A program made the translations under genes and the position numbers. The notes below the pieces were generated by a model. The model saw only the letters and a program-made list of their open reading frames with translations. It was not told the origin of the DNA and did no database searches. Below are positions 26,805 to 37,014 of a stretch of 64,000 bases of DNA, piece by piece (position 1 is the stretch's first letter; each line of letters begins with the position of its first letter). The DNA comes from Neobacillus endophyticus (GTDB lineage: Bacteria; Bacillota; Bacilli; Bacillales; Cytobacillaceae): assembly GCF_013248975.1 (NCBI RefSeq), contig NZ_JABRWH010000001.1, forward strand, positions 1,598,501-1,662,500. The letters run 5' to 3'.

Positions 26805-27335
26805 ATGACCAAAATGTTCCATGCATTTTATCATTTCGAATGTCAGTTATTTCAAAAGGTAAATCGCCATTTTGATAAAAGACTGCTCAATCTTTTTTTC
26901 AGATCCATCACCCATTTTGGAGGAGCAAGATTGACAATTGCTGCAACACTCCTCCTCTTGCTTTTCTCACCTCACAGCACTAGCTTAACGGCCGTTTCCA
27001 GTGCCCTTGCCTTAACGGCCAGTCACATACCTGTGCATATCGCAAAACAGCTGCTACCCCGAAAAAGACCGTATCTGACGTTGGATCAAATTATGGTTCT
27101 TCCTAATCCGTTACAGGATCCATCTTTTCCTTCCGGGCATACAACAGCTATCTTTTCTGTTATTATTCCGTATGTTTTATTTATGCCTAGTCTTGCAGTA
27201 ATCCTTCTGCCAATGGCCCTTTGCGTAGGATTATCAAGGATCTACTTAGGCCTTCATTATCCTTCAGATGTTATTGCCGGTGGAGTTCTCGGAGCACTAA
27301 CAGGAGCTGGTAGTTTTTATTTATTATGTATGTGA
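26805..27335 (+). CDS. PAP2-family membrane phosphatase
   Basis: This 176-residue lipid phosphatase has the three-part PAP2 signature: KQLLPRKRP (about 85-93), PSFPSGHTT (about 105-113) and SRIYLGLHYPSDVIAG (about 145-160), with several hydrophobic membrane helices between. The family removes phosphate from phosphatidate, phosphatidylglycerol phosphate or undecaprenyl pyrophosphate, and the exact substrate is not readable. It lies 15 bp after the UDP-glucose dehydrogenase and overlaps the glycosyltransferase start by 10 bp in the longest reading. If it makes diacylglycerol, it would supply the acceptor for that enzyme. Confidence 0.9.
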   Translation: MTKMFHAFYHFECQLFQKVNRHFDKRLLNLFFRSITHFGGARLTIAATLLLLLFSPHSTSLTAVSSALALTASHIPVHIAKQLLPRKRPYLTLDQIMVLPNPLQDPSFPSGHTTAIFSVIIPYVLFMPSLAVILLPMALCVGLSRIYLGLHYPSDVIAGGVLGALTGAGSFYLLCM

Positions 27336-27358
27336 GAAGGAAACAGGAGGGAGCTACT

Positions 27359-28549
27359 ATGAAAATTGCCATTTTCACTGATACCTTCTATCCGGAAATT
27401 AACGGTGTTGCCCGTACACTTAAACGTTTGACTGCTTATTTAGAAGAAAAACATATTTCTTTTAAAATTTTTGCACCCTATTCTTATGACAATGATAGCA
27501 ACGACACGCATATTCTCCGTATTAAAAGTTTGCCATTTTACTTATATCCTGAATGTCGCTTAGCCATACCCAATCCCCTTTTTATTAAAAAAGAGCTTCA
27601 GAATTTTGCACCAGATGTAATCCATGTAGTTACTCCTTTTACGATGGGACTTTGCGGCACTTACTTTTCCCGAAAACTAAAAATCCCTCTTGTTGGCTCC
27701 TATCATACGAATTTCGATTCTTATTTAACTTTTTACAACCTATCCTTTCTTTCAAAACTTTTATGGAAATACATGCTTTGGTTTTACCGGCCTTGTAAAA
27801 AAATATTTGTTCCTTCCCATGAAACTATGCATCAGCTTCAGAAACATGGATTTCAAAACTTGGACATTTGGACACGCGGAGTTAATTGCGAATTATTTCA
27901 TCCTTTTTATCATCATGATTCTATTCGCAAACAATATGGTATTTCTAAAAAGTTCCTTATTACGTATGCTGGAAGACTGGCACCCGAAAAGGATGTGATC
28001 ACGTTTCTCCATGCAGCTAAATTATTACCTGATGAAATAAATCAGCATATACAGTGGTTGGTGGTTGGTGATGGTCCTCTTCGAGAAGAGTTACAGCACA
28101 CAGCTCCCGAAAATATGCTATTTACTGGCTATTTATCAGGGAATTCACTTGCTGAAGTATACTCAGCGTCCGACCTGTTTGTTTTTCCTTCTTCTTCAGA
28201 AACTTTCGGGAATGTTGTACTTGAGGCACTTGCCAGCGGTACACCTGCCATTTGCGCCAATTCTGGGGGTGTGAAAAATATCATTAATGCTGGTAAAACG
28301 GGGGAATTATGTACACCTGCACGCCCACAAGAGTTCGCCCAGGCCATTCATTCACTATTAATTAATGAGAGCTTACGGAAACAAATGGGGATAGAGGGAA
28401 GGAAATACGCTTTAACACAAAGATGGGAAGCAATTTTTGATCAACTAATTTGTCATTATGATCATGTGGTGAATGAACATAAAAAGAATCATACCATTCA
28501 GCAAACCCCTAGCAGTCAGGCTCTTGCAAAAGTGAAAACAGGTCTCTGA
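27359..28549 (+). CDS. GT4-family glycosyltransferase, probable lipid glycosyltransferase
   Basis: This GT-B-fold enzyme begins MKIAIFTDTFYPEINGVARTL. I prefer ATG 27359 over the earlier in-frame start at 27326, because GGAGGGAGC lies just upstream and the family starts at this motif. The donor-binding half contains TYAGRLAPEKDV, VVGDGPL and FVFPSSSETFGNVVLEA (E-x7-E). Close relatives include MgtA-type mannosyltransferases and SqdX-type diacylglycerol glycosyltransferases. With UDP-glucuronate made by the first gene and diacylglycerol from the second, glucuronosyl-diacylglycerol is a reasonable product, but donor and acceptor are inferred from context. Confidence 0.88.
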   Translation: MKIAIFTDTFYPEINGVARTLKRLTAYLEEKHISFKIFAPYSYDNDSNDTHILRIKSLPFYLYPECRLAIPNPLFIKKELQNFAPDVIHVVTPFTMGLCGTYFSRKLKIPLVGSYHTNFDSYLTFYNLSFLSKLLWKYMLWFYRPCKKIFVPSHETMHQLQKHGFQNLDIWTRGVNCELFHPFYHHDSIRKQYGISKKFLITYAGRLAPEKDVITFLHAAKLLPDEINQHIQWLVVGDGPLREELQHTAPENMLFTGYLSGNSLAEVYSASDLFVFPSSSETFGNVVLEALASGTPAICANSGGVKNIINAGKTGELCTPARPQEFAQAIHSLLINESLRKQMGIEGRKYALTQRWEAIFDQLICHYDHVVNEHKKNHTIQQTPSSQALAKVKTGL

Positions 28550-28578
28550 CGGAGGAGCATTAAATTAAAACAACAAAA

Positions 28579-28600
28579 AAAGCCTGCAAATGCAAGCTTC
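28579..28600 (-). terminator. terminator of the tRNA cluster
   Basis: AAGCTTGCA and TGCAGGCTT pair on the minus strand, followed by seven Ts, just beyond the tRNA-Phe gene. It may also end the convergent glycosyltransferase transcript. Confidence 0.75.
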
Positions 28601-28606
28601 TTTGGA

Positions 28607-28679
28607 TGGCTCAGGACGGAATCGAACCGCCGACACAAGGATTTTCAGTCCTTTGCTCTACCGACTGAGCTACTGAGCC
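28607..28679 (-). tRNA. tRNA-Phe (GAA)
   Basis: The cloverleaf closes with GGCTCAG/CTGAGCC as acceptor stem. The anticodon loop CTGAAAA gives GAA, and the T-arm has GGTTCGATTCC. CCA is not encoded. It is last in the Lys-Glu-Asp-Phe cluster, the same order as B. subtilis trnY. Confidence 0.96.
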
Positions 28680-28701
28680 ATACTACATTATGTATAAATG
28701 G

Positions 28702-28775
28702 CGGTCTGGACGGGACTCGAACCCGCGACCTCCTGCGTGACAGGCAGGCATTCTAACCAACTGAACTACCAGACC
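28702..28775 (-). tRNA. tRNA-Asp (GTC)
   Basis: The acceptor stem is GGTCTGG/CCAGACC, the anticodon loop CTGTCAC gives GTC, and the T-loop is GGGTTCGAGTCCC. CCA is not encoded. Confidence 0.96.
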
Positions 28776-28840
28776 GAATATTATTGACAGTCAGCAAGGA
28801 GACCGTCCTTGCCAGCCATTTGCCGACCGTCAAATGCCGA

Positions 28841-28912
28841 TGACCCCTACGGGATTCGAACCCGTGTTACCGCCGTGAAAGGGCGGTGTCTTAACCGCTT
28901 GACCAAGGGGCC
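28841..28912 (-). tRNA. tRNA-Glu (TTC)
   Basis: The acceptor stem is GGCCCCT/AGGGGTC with one G-T pair. The anticodon loop CTTTCAC gives TTC, and the T-arm is CGGGTTCGAATCCCG. Confidence 0.96.
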
Positions 28913-28929
28913 ATTACTTATTAAAATGG

Positions 28930-29002
28930 TGAGCCATGAAGGACTCGAACCTTCGACCCTCTGATTAAAAGTCAGATGCTCTACCAACTGAGCTAATGGC
29001 TC
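28930..29002 (-). tRNA. tRNA-Lys (TTT)
   Basis: The acceptor stem is GAGCCAT/ATGGCTC, the anticodon loop CTTTTAA gives TTT, and the T-arm contains GGTTCGAGTCC. It is the first gene of the cluster. Confidence 0.96.
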
Positions 29003-29098
29003 GTACATTACTAATTTTCATTATCTCTTAGCGACGTTTTTTATATTATCATGTATTCTACTATTTAGGCAATACTTTTTTAAAAAAATATTTAAAAA

Positions 29099-29128
29099 GT
29101 TGAAGCTCCTCAATAGGAGGAGCTTCAA
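29099..29128 (-). terminator. terminator of purA
   Basis: TTGAAGCTCCTC pairs with GAGGAGCTTCAA around a short loop, and a T-rich run follows on the minus strand, directly after the purA stop. Confidence 0.85.
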
Positions 29129-29135
29129 TTCTACT

Positions 29136-30485
<1,350 letters not shown>

Positions 30486-30598
30486 TCAACCCGAACCGCT
30501 ATAAAAAGGTTCGTAAGTCAGCAGGATTCATTTCCCTTTTACGTAAATACTTAATTAACACCATCTTAGTTTAGCAATTTTGGCCATAAAAAGCAACT

Positions 30599-30645
30599 AA
30601 ACACGAACGTTTTATAGTAGTATAATAAAATATGTTCGTATAACT
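30599..30645 (-). promoter_or_regulatory. paired PurR-box-like motifs upstream of purA
   Basis: On the purA strand ATACGAACAT and AAACGTTCGTG form an inverted pair with 27 bases between CGAA and TTCG. This is close to the spacing implied by the B. subtilis PurBox arrangement (AWWWCCGAACWWT, inverted, 16-17 apart). The second C of the core is missing in both, so this is a probable but imperfect match. Confidence 0.55.
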
Positions 30646-30654
30646 ATAAACCTA

Positions 30655-30698
30655 TGAAAAAAGGGCCAGCCAATAATAGAAATTGGCTGACCCCTTCA
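30655..30698 (-). terminator. terminator of dnaC
   Basis: GGGTCAGCCAAT pairs with ATTGGCTGGCCC and is followed by TTTTTT on the minus strand, just beyond the helicase stop. Confidence 0.88.
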
Positions 30699-30706
30699 TG
30701 AAAACG

Positions 30707-32071
30707 TTAAGCGCCTGGCGGAGCCATGGAATCATCAAAACGTCTCTCTAAATTTACGAATTTATTATACTCTTTCACAAACGCCAGCTGCACCGTTCCA
30801 ACTGGACCGTTACGCTGCTTGGCAATAATAATCTCAATAATATTCCTATTCTCTGATTCTTTATCATAGTAATCATCACGGTATAAGAAGGCAACAATAT
30901 CCGCGTCCTGCTCAATACTTCCTGATTCACGAATATCAGACATCATTGGGCGCTTATCCTGACGCTGCTCCACACCACGGGAAAGCTGTGATAGGGCAAT
31001 AACTGGCACTTTCAGTTCACGGGCTAATTGCTTTAAGGAACGAGAAATTTCCGATACTTCCTGCTGACGATTTTCCCCAGATCGGCCACTTCCTAGAATA
31101 AGCTGCAGATAGTCAATTAAAATCATCCCTAAACCATGCTCTTGCTTTAAGCGGCGGCATTTCGAACGAAGATCAGCTATTCTCACTCCAGGGGTATCGT
31201 CAATAAAGATCCCCGTGTTTGACAAACTCCCCATGGCCATCGTCAGTTTCCCCCAGTCCTCCTCTGTCAGTGAACCGGTACGAAGTCTTTGGGCATCGAT
31301 ATTCCCTTCAGCGCAAAGAAGACGCATCACAAGCTGTTCAGCTCCCATCTCAAGACTAAAGATGGCAACATTTTCACCAGTATTTTTAGCAACATTTTGC
31401 GCAATATTTAAGGCAAATGCTGTTTTACCAACAGAAGGACGGGCACCAACAATGATTAAGTCATTGCGCTGAAATCCAGCTGTCATCCGGTCAAGCTCGA
31501 CGAAGCCTGTCTCAAGGCCCGTAATGTCGCCAACGCGTTTATGCATTTCCTCAATATTGTCATACGTCCGAACTAAGACATCTTTAATATCATGAAACGC
31601 TCCGGCATTTTTCCGCTGTGCGACTTCCAAAATACTTTTTTCCGCTTCACTAAGGACAGCCTCAACCTCGTCTTCACGGGTATAACCATCTGTAGCAATA
31701 TTGGTTGCTGCCCGGATCAATCTACGAAGCAGTGATTTTTCTTCTACAATTCTAGCATAATATTCAATATTGGCAGCTGTCGGGACTGCCCCAGAAAGTT
31801 CATTTAAATAGCTGACACCGCCTGTATCTTCAATCAGTTTTGCTGCTGCCAGCTCCTCTGTTACGGTAACAAGGTCAACGGCTTTGCCCTGATCGGAAAG
31901 TTTCAGCATGACATTAAAGATTTTTTGGTGTGCTGCTCGATAAAAGTCTTCTGGAATTAGGATTTCCGAAGCCATTGTTAAAGCGGAGGGCTCAAGGAAT
32001 ATGGCCCCCAAAACAGCTTGCTCCGCCTCAACATTTTGCGGCGGCATACGATCTGCAAATAAATCACTCAT
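30707..32071 (-). CDS. dnaC: replicative DNA helicase (DnaB family, DnaC in Bacillus)
   Basis: This 454-residue hexameric helicase unwinds DNA at the fork. The N-terminal collar domain (about 8-110, PQNVEAEQAVLGAIF) is followed by the RecA-like motor with Walker A GARPSVGKTAFALN (about 210) and the Walker B-type stretch MILIDYLQLI (about 318). RDDYYDKES lies near the end. In Bacillus it is called DnaC. It lies between rplI and purA, as in B. subtilis. Confidence 0.97.
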   Translation of the reverse strand: MSDLFADRMPPQNVEAEQAVLGAIFLEPSALTMASEILIPEDFYRAAHQKIFNVMLKLSDQGKAVDLVTVTEELAAAKLIEDTGGVSYLNELSGAVPTAANIEYYARIVEEKSLLRRLIRAATNIATDGYTREDEVEAVLSEAEKSILEVAQRKNAGAFHDIKDVLVRTYDNIEEMHKRVGDITGLETGFVELDRMTAGFQRNDLIIVGARPSVGKTAFALNIAQNVAKNTGENVAIFSLEMGAEQLVMRLLCAEGNIDAQRLRTGSLTEEDWGKLTMAMGSLSNTGIFIDDTPGVRIADLRSKCRRLKQEHGLGMILIDYLQLILGSGRSGENRQQEVSEISRSLKQLARELKVPVIALSQLSRGVEQRQDKRPMMSDIRESGSIEQDADIVAFLYRDDYYDKESENRNIIEIIIAKQRNGPVGTVQLAFVKEYNKFVNLERRFDDSMAPPGA

Positions 32072-32247
32072 TTATTAAAAACCTCCTATTTTAAGAGGAT
32101 ATTAGATAAACCTTAAAATGTTTTTCTCACTAAACAAAGAAAAAAAGTGACCAGTAAAAACCGATCACATCTCGTTGATTACATTTTTATTCTAACACGT
32201 TCACCCTGCGCTGCACACTGGAAATTATCTTCCTAAAAAGGGCGCTG

Positions 32248-32697
32248 TTATTTAATTTCCTTAACATGGACAGTTAATGTAGCCGTTACCTCATGATGCA
32301 GCTTTACTGGAACTTTTGTATGTCCAAGAGTGCGGATCGCATCAGCCAGTTCCATTTTCCGTTTATCAATTTTAATGCCCTGCTTTTTTTCAAGTTCTTC
32401 TGCAATTTGCTTGGTTGTAATCGAACCGAACAATCTGCCGCCTTCACCAGCTTTTGCATTTAATTCAACTGTAATTTGGTCCAACTTTTCTTTCAGTCTT
32501 TTTGCTTCAGCCAGTTCCTCAGCTGCTTCTTTTTCCTGCTTTTTCTTTTGGGCATCTAATGTGCTCATATTTGCATTTGTAGCCTCTACTGCTAACCCTT
32601 GTTTTATTAAAAAGTTATGGGCATAGCCATCGGATACATTTTTCACTTCTCCTTTTTTGCCTTTGCCCTTCACATCTTTTAGAAAAATCACTTTCAT
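32248..32697 (-). CDS. rplI: 50S ribosomal protein L9
   Basis: L9 is 149 residues and binds 23S rRNA domain V. The N-terminal globular domain begins [21 protein letters not shown], with GYAHNFLI. A long connecting helix ([22 protein letters not shown]) leads to the C-terminal domain with GRLFGSIT. Its start overlaps the gdpP stop by 4 bp, so the pair is translationally coupled, as in other Bacilli. Confidence 0.97.
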   Translation of the reverse strand: MKVIFLKDVKGKGKKGEVKNVSDGYAHNFLIKQGLAVEATNANMSTLDAQKKKQEKEAAEELAEAKRLKEKLDQITVELNAKAGEGGRLFGSITTKQIAEELEKKQGIKIDKRKMELADAIRTLGHTKVPVKLHHEVTATLTVHVKEIK

Positions 32698-34667
32698 TCC
32701 TTTTTACTCCCTTCAAAATAATCATCAATTGCTATCTTTAACAGGGTTTCCGTTTCTTCAATGGTCAGCCCCGTTAATTGCGTAGCCGCATTTGTCAAAT
32801 GGCCTCCGCCTTTTAAACTTTCCATAATCACTTGCACATTGATGTTTCCTAATGAGCGGGCACTAATACCAATAATCCCTTCATTGCGTTTGGAAATGAC
32901 GAAGGAAGCAAGAACACCTTCCATTGTCAACAGAGTATCGGCAGTTTGTGCAATCGTCACCTGGTCATTTACATCATTTTCCTTGCCTTTGGCAATGGCA
33001 ATGCCGTCGCGATAAAAGGAAACCGTCTCAATGAGTTTGGCACGCTTTAAATATGTACCCACGTCTTCTTTTAAAAATTTTTGAACGAGGATCGTGTCAG
33101 CTCCATGTGCCCTTAAATAGGAGGCGGCATCGAATGTCCTGGAACCCGTTCTCAATGTAAAGCTTTTTGTATCCACAATAATCCCTGCTAAAAGCGCAGT
33201 TGCCTCAATCATTTCTATTTTAACTCTTTTTGGCTGGTATTCAAGAAACTCGGTTACCAATTCTGAGGTAGAAGAGGCATATGGCTCCATATACACAAGC
33301 AGCGGATTGGTGATAAAGTCCTCACCTCTGCGGTGATGGTCAATTACGACAACATGATCTATTTTATTTAAAAGACGCTCCTCCATCACCAATGAAGGTT
33401 TATGAGTATCAACCACCACAAGCAGTGTTTTATCAGTGGAAATTTCCAATGCTTCTTCTGGACCGATAAATCGAGAGAATAATTGCTCCTGATGGCGGAT
33501 TTCCTCCATCAGTCGCTTTACACCGCTATCCAATTCCTGCATGTTTACGACAATGTAAGCATCCTTTTGATTCATTTGCGCCACTTTATAAATTCCAATA
33601 CTGGCTCCAATCGAATCCATATCAGGATTTTTATGCCCCATAATCATGACCTTATCACTTGCTGTTACTAAATCCTTTAGAGCGTGTGAAATCACCCGTG
33701 CTCTTACTCGTGTGCGTTTTTCGATTGGATTTGTTTTTCCTCCAAAAAACTTCACCTTTCCATTAGACAATCGAATGGCTACCTGATCGCCGCCTCTTCC
33801 TAATGCCAAGTCAAGACTTGATTGCGCTAACACGCCCAATTCTGGCAGCGAGGATACCCCTGTTCCAACACCGATACTTAATGTAAATGAAATGTTTTGC
33901 TTTGACGTCATTTCTCTAATTTCATCAAGGATCGTGAATTTTCCTTTTTCTAAAGACTGGAGAATTCCTTCATTAAATATGCCGATAAAGCGATCGGATG
34001 AAACCCGTTTGAGGAAAATTCCATAATCATTTGCCCACTTATTTAAAATGGAGGTCACTAAATTATTAATGCTCCCACGCATCTGATCATCCATTCCCTG
34101 GGTCAAATCATCGTAATTATCTAAAAAGAGAATAGCAATGACAGTACGTTCCTCATGGTACATCTTTTCAATTTCAGTCTGTTCTGTCACATCAAAAAAA
34201 TACAAAAGTCGTTCATCCGGCTTATGAACAACACGGAACTTGCGATCATGAAGCGTAATGATTTCTGTTTCCACTTCTTGCTTAATTAATGGAATCAAAT
34301 GGTCTGCAACATCATAAAGCGATCGGCCCACAAGTGTATCTTCATCAAAACAGGAAGATAGAAATGGATTCGTCCATTCAATATAGTACTCCTCATTAAT
34401 CAGCATAATCCCAATAGGGAGCTCGAGCAGGGCCTCCTCGCCAACCTTTTTCACCCGATGGGAGAGGGTCGAAATATACTGCTCCATTTCCTCGCGCTGG
34501 CGTCGTCCAACGACCACCATATAATAGAGCGGCAAAATCATCAGGAGAAGACCAGCCAGACTTAAGATCCGGTTATAGAGAAACAAGATAGCCAGCAATA
34601 CTACCGTAACGCCAATTAACCCATAAAACGGGTAAAGATTTGATCGCTTTTCTAAAAATGGAGGCAT
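32694..34667 (-). CDS. gdpP: cyclic-di-AMP phosphodiesterase GdpP
   Basis: GdpP (YybT) is 657 residues and hydrolyses c-di-AMP to pApA. Two N-terminal membrane helices (about 10-50) are followed by a PAS-like domain and a degenerate GGDEF domain ([15 protein letters not shown]). The DHH/DHHA1 catalytic part shows [21 protein letters not shown] and [11 protein letters not shown], and then [10 protein letters not shown] use ATG 34667 ([10 protein letters not shown]), which has AGGAG upstream; the in-frame start 7 codons earlier lacks one. It lies between yybS and rplI. Confidence 0.95.
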   Translation of the reverse strand: MPPFLEKRSNLYPFYGLIGVTVVLLAILFLYNRILSLAGLLLMILPLYYMVVVGRRQREEMEQYISTLSHRVKKVGEEALLELPIGIMLINEEYYIEWTNPFLSSCFDEDTLVGRSLYDVADHLIPLIKQEVETEIITLHDRKFRVVHKPDERLLYFFDVTEQTEIEKMYHEERTVIAILFLDNYDDLTQGMDDQMRGSINNLVTSILNKWANDYGIFLKRVSSDRFIGIFNEGILQSLEKGKFTILDEIREMTSKQNISFTLSIGVGTGVSSLPELGVLAQSSLDLALGRGGDQVAIRLSNGKVKFFGGKTNPIEKRTRVRARVISHALKDLVTASDKVMIMGHKNPDMDSIGASIGIYKVAQMNQKDAYIVVNMQELDSGVKRLMEEIRHQEQLFSRFIGPEEALEISTDKTLLVVVDTHKPSLVMEERLLNKIDHVVVIDHHRRGEDFITNPLLVYMEPYASSTSELVTEFLEYQPKRVKIEMIEATALLAGIIVDTKSFTLRTGSRTFDAASYLRAHGADTILVQKFLKEDVGTYLKRAKLIETVSFYRDGIAIAKGKENDVNDQVTIAQTADTLLTMEGVLASFVISKRNEGIIGISARSLGNINVQVIMESLKGGGHLTNAATQLTGLTIEETETLLKIAIDDYFEGSKKE

Positions 34668-34691
34668 TTTGTCAGCTCCTAAACACAAGTC

Positions 34692-35636
34692 TTACTCTTT
34701 ATTAATAAATCGCTTTCTAAAGTTAAAACCCAAATCCGTAATGCCTAATAACATTATTATATAATGAACGATCGGAATCGTGAAAGCCAGAAGTACAATG
34801 ATGATACCAATGCCTTTTGGTGTTGATTTCTGATAGAGCATAAACAGCAAAAAGGAAAGACCTTGCACCATTAGAAACATTTCCAATATGTATACCGCAT
34901 TTTGAATAACTGTGTATAAAAAGGTACCATCTTGAGGATGGAAAAGAAAATTAGCTCCAAGCGCAATCAAAAAATACCATAAAAGGCTTTTAGGCAGCGA
35001 GAGGTTTCTGAAGTTTCCCCATTGTTGGATCTGGACACCAAATCTTTTAGCAATTGGAAAGCAAATCCACTGGATAATCATCACAATAATAATAGAAGCC
35101 AAAATCATAAAACTTGGTGCTAGCGTGGTAATCATTTTAACGGTATCTTCATTTTGTTTTTTTATGGTTTCGATCTGATCTGCTTTACCCATGGCCTTTA
35201 GCATATTTTCCGACATGGCAGATGATTGCTTAAATGCATCCTTTATTTCATGGATAATATCAAAATGGAAAAATGAAGCGCTGACAACATAAAAGATAAC
35301 AGTACCTGCTAAAAAAGTAAGTGAGCCTGCAATTAAAATCATCGTCCTACTGCGATTCTTTTGCAGCAAATAGCCCAATATAATCCCTGTTATACCATAT
35401 ATTAATGTAATGGAAATTCCCAAAAAGGACCCTGCAAGGAAAGAAATAAAGACAGCAGCTATCGTAAAGGCCCCAATCAATTTTAAATCGTTTTTTGCTG
35501 AAAATAAGATAAACGGCAAGGGCAAGAGAAGGTTTAAGAAAGAACCGATAATTGGAACATAAATGGTTATTAAAATTAAGACAGCAAAGATTGCCAAAAG
35601 AATGGCACCTTCCGTAAGTTTATTTACATTTTTCAC
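34692..35636 (-). CDS. yybS: YybS, DUF2232 membrane protein
   Basis: This 314-residue integral membrane protein has about eight hydrophobic segments (for example ILLAIFAVLILITIYVPI and TMILIAGSLTFLAGTVIFYV). It belongs to the DUF2232 family. No reaction is known. Its constant place between rpsR and gdpP suggests a membrane role linked to that operon. The gdpP start follows within 25 bp, so co-transcription is likely. Confidence 0.9.
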   Translation of the reverse strand: MKNVNKLTEGAILLAIFAVLILITIYVPIIGSFLNLLLPLPFILFSAKNDLKLIGAFTIAAVFISFLAGSFLGISITLIYGITGIILGYLLQKNRSRTMILIAGSLTFLAGTVIFYVVSASFFHFDIIHEIKDAFKQSSAMSENMLKAMGKADQIETIKKQNEDTVKMITTLAPSFMILASIIIVMIIQWICFPIAKRFGVQIQQWGNFRNLSLPKSLLWYFLIALGANFLFHPQDGTFLYTVIQNAVYILEMFLMVQGLSFLLFMLYQKSTPKGIGIIIVLLAFTIPIVHYIIMLLGITDLGFNFRKRFINKE

Positions 35637-35712
35637 AACTTCACCTCAATCATAGAAACCTATCTCTATATTTTAGCTAGATATGTACAGCTATTCAACC
35701 TAATAAAGAAAA

Positions 35713-35745
35713 AGACAGCAAGGGTTTTAAGCCCGAGCTGCCTCG
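35713..35745 (-). terminator. terminator of the rpsF-ssb-rpsR operon
   Basis: On the minus strand GGCAGC-TC-GGGC pairs with CCC-TT-GCTGTC and is followed by TTTTT. It lies just after the rpsR stop. Confidence 0.8.
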
Positions 35746-35751
35746 CTATTC

Positions 35752-35991
35752 TTATTCGCCTGCAACGAATGGTAGTAATGCCATTTGACGTGCACGTTTG
35801 ATGGCTACAGTTAATTTACGTTGATATTTAGCGCTTGTGCCAGTTACACGACGTGGCAAAATTTTCCCACGCTCAGAAATGAATTTTTTAAGTAAATCCA
35901 CATCTTTGTAATCAATGTTTGTAATACCATTTGCTGTGAAATAGCATACTTTACGGCGTTTTGCGCGTCCGCCTTTACGTCCTCCTGCCAT
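35752..35991 (-). CDS. rpsR: 30S ribosomal protein S18
   Basis: S18 is a 79-residue basic protein of the small-subunit platform, paired with S6. It has the typical [20 protein letters not shown] and [16 protein letters not shown] segments. It closes the rpsF-ssb-rpsR operon, 36 bp after ssb. Confidence 0.97.
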   Translation of the reverse strand: MAGGRKGGRAKRRKVCYFTANGITNIDYKDVDLLKKFISERGKILPRRVTGTSAKYQRKLTVAIKRARQMALLPFVAGE

Positions 35992-36027
35992 GGATAGTCC
36001 CTCCTTTATGGATTTAATAGGTATACT

Positions 36028-36528
36028 TTAGAATGGCAGATCATCATCTGAAATGTCTATTTGACCGCTTCCGGCAAATGGATCATCATTCACTCTTGTA
36101 TAACCCTGGTTGGAATTAGGCCGTTGATTCTGACTGCCGAAAGGAGCTCCTTCCGGCTCTCTTGGTGGTGCACCAAAATAATCGTTGTCGTTTCTGTTGC
36201 TGGAAGCGCCCTTTGGTTCTAAGAACTGAACACTTTCTGCCAATACCTCGGTAACATAAACACGTTTTCCGTCCTGTCCTTCATAGTTACGAGTTTGAAT
36301 ACGGCCATCAACGCCTGCCAAGCTGCCCTTTTTCAAGAAGTTCGCTACATTTTCAGCAGGTTTACGCCAAACAACACAGTTAATAAAGTCTGTTTCACGT
36401 TCACCTTGCTGGTTTGTAAATGTGCGATTCACTGCTAATGTAAAAGTAGCAACAGCTACTCCACTAGGGGTATAACGCAACTCCGGATCTTTCGTTAACC
36501 GGCCAACAAGTACAACACGATTCAACAT
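36028..36528 (-). CDS. ssbA: single-stranded DNA-binding protein SsbA
   Basis: This 166-residue essential SSB has an OB fold in residues 1-105 ([44 protein letters not shown]). A disordered Gly/Asn/Gln linker and the acidic tip DISDDDLPF follow, the tip being the docking site for partner proteins. The start ATG 36528 has AAGGAG and is preferred over a longer in-frame frame. It is second in the S6-SSB-S18 operon. A parS-like motif lies in the gap just upstream. Confidence 0.97.
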   Translation of the reverse strand: MLNRVVLVGRLTKDPELRYTPSGVAVATFTLAVNRTFTNQQGERETDFINCVVWRKPAENVANFLKKGSLAGVDGRIQTRNYEGQDGKRVYVTEVLAESVQFLEPKGASSNRNDNDYFGAPPREPEGAPFGSQNQRPNSNQGYTRVNDDPFAGSGQIDISDDDLPF

Positions 36529-36556
36529 CAGAATCAACTCCTTTTCTTCCGCTCTA

Positions 36557-36572
36557 TGTTTCACGTGGAACG
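36557..36572. promoter_or_regulatory. near-match parS site upstream of ssbA
   Basis: TGTTTCACGTGGAACG differs from the 16-bp ParB consensus at two positions (A to G at 12 and 16) while keeping the CACGTG core. It lies between rpsF and ssbA. Confidence 0.6.
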
Positions 36573-36590
36573 TTTTTGGTAAATTTATAC

Positions 36591-36878
36591 TTAAGCTTCT
36601 TCTTTAATCACGATATGACGAATGATGTCTTCGCTGATTTTTGCAAGACGAGAAAATTCTTGTACTGCTGCAGCTGAAGAATTTGTTTTAACGATTTGGT
36701 AGTATCCGTCACGGAAATCGTTGATTTCGTATGCAAGACGGCGTTTACCCCAATCCTTTGATTCAGCTGTTTCCGCACCATTGTCAAGAAGAATTGTGTT
36801 AAAACGCTCTACAAGAGCCTTTTTCGCTTCATCTTCAATGTTTGGGCGGATGATGTACATGATTTCGTACTTATTCAT
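36591..36878 (-). CDS. rpsF: 30S ribosomal protein S6
   Basis: S6 is 95 residues with a ferredoxin-like fold and pairs with S18 in the platform. It begins [20 protein letters not shown] and contains the [18 protein letters not shown] strand-loop. It starts the rpsF-ssbA-rpsR operon with a strong GGAGG ribosome site. Confidence 0.97.
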   Translation of the reverse strand: MNKYEIMYIIRPNIEDEAKKALVERFNTILLDNGAETAESKDWGKRRLAYEINDFRDGYYQIVKTNSSAAAVQEFSRLAKISEDIIRHIVIKEEA

Positions 36879-36967
36879 ATTTAGGCACCTCCTTTTGGTC
36901 TAAGCGGCCCATTATTTGGGCAAGGAGCAATTATTCATTACTCACAAGTTGAAATTATACCATAGAA

Positions 36968-36998
36968 AAACAGGAAAAGCAATGGCCTTTCCTGTCGT
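36968..36998 (-). terminator. terminator of ychF
   Basis: ACAGGAAA pairs with TTTCCTGT on the minus strand and is followed by TTTTC, between ychF and rpsF. Confidence 0.7.
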
Positions 36999-37014
36999 CA
37001 CAATTGTTTATCAG

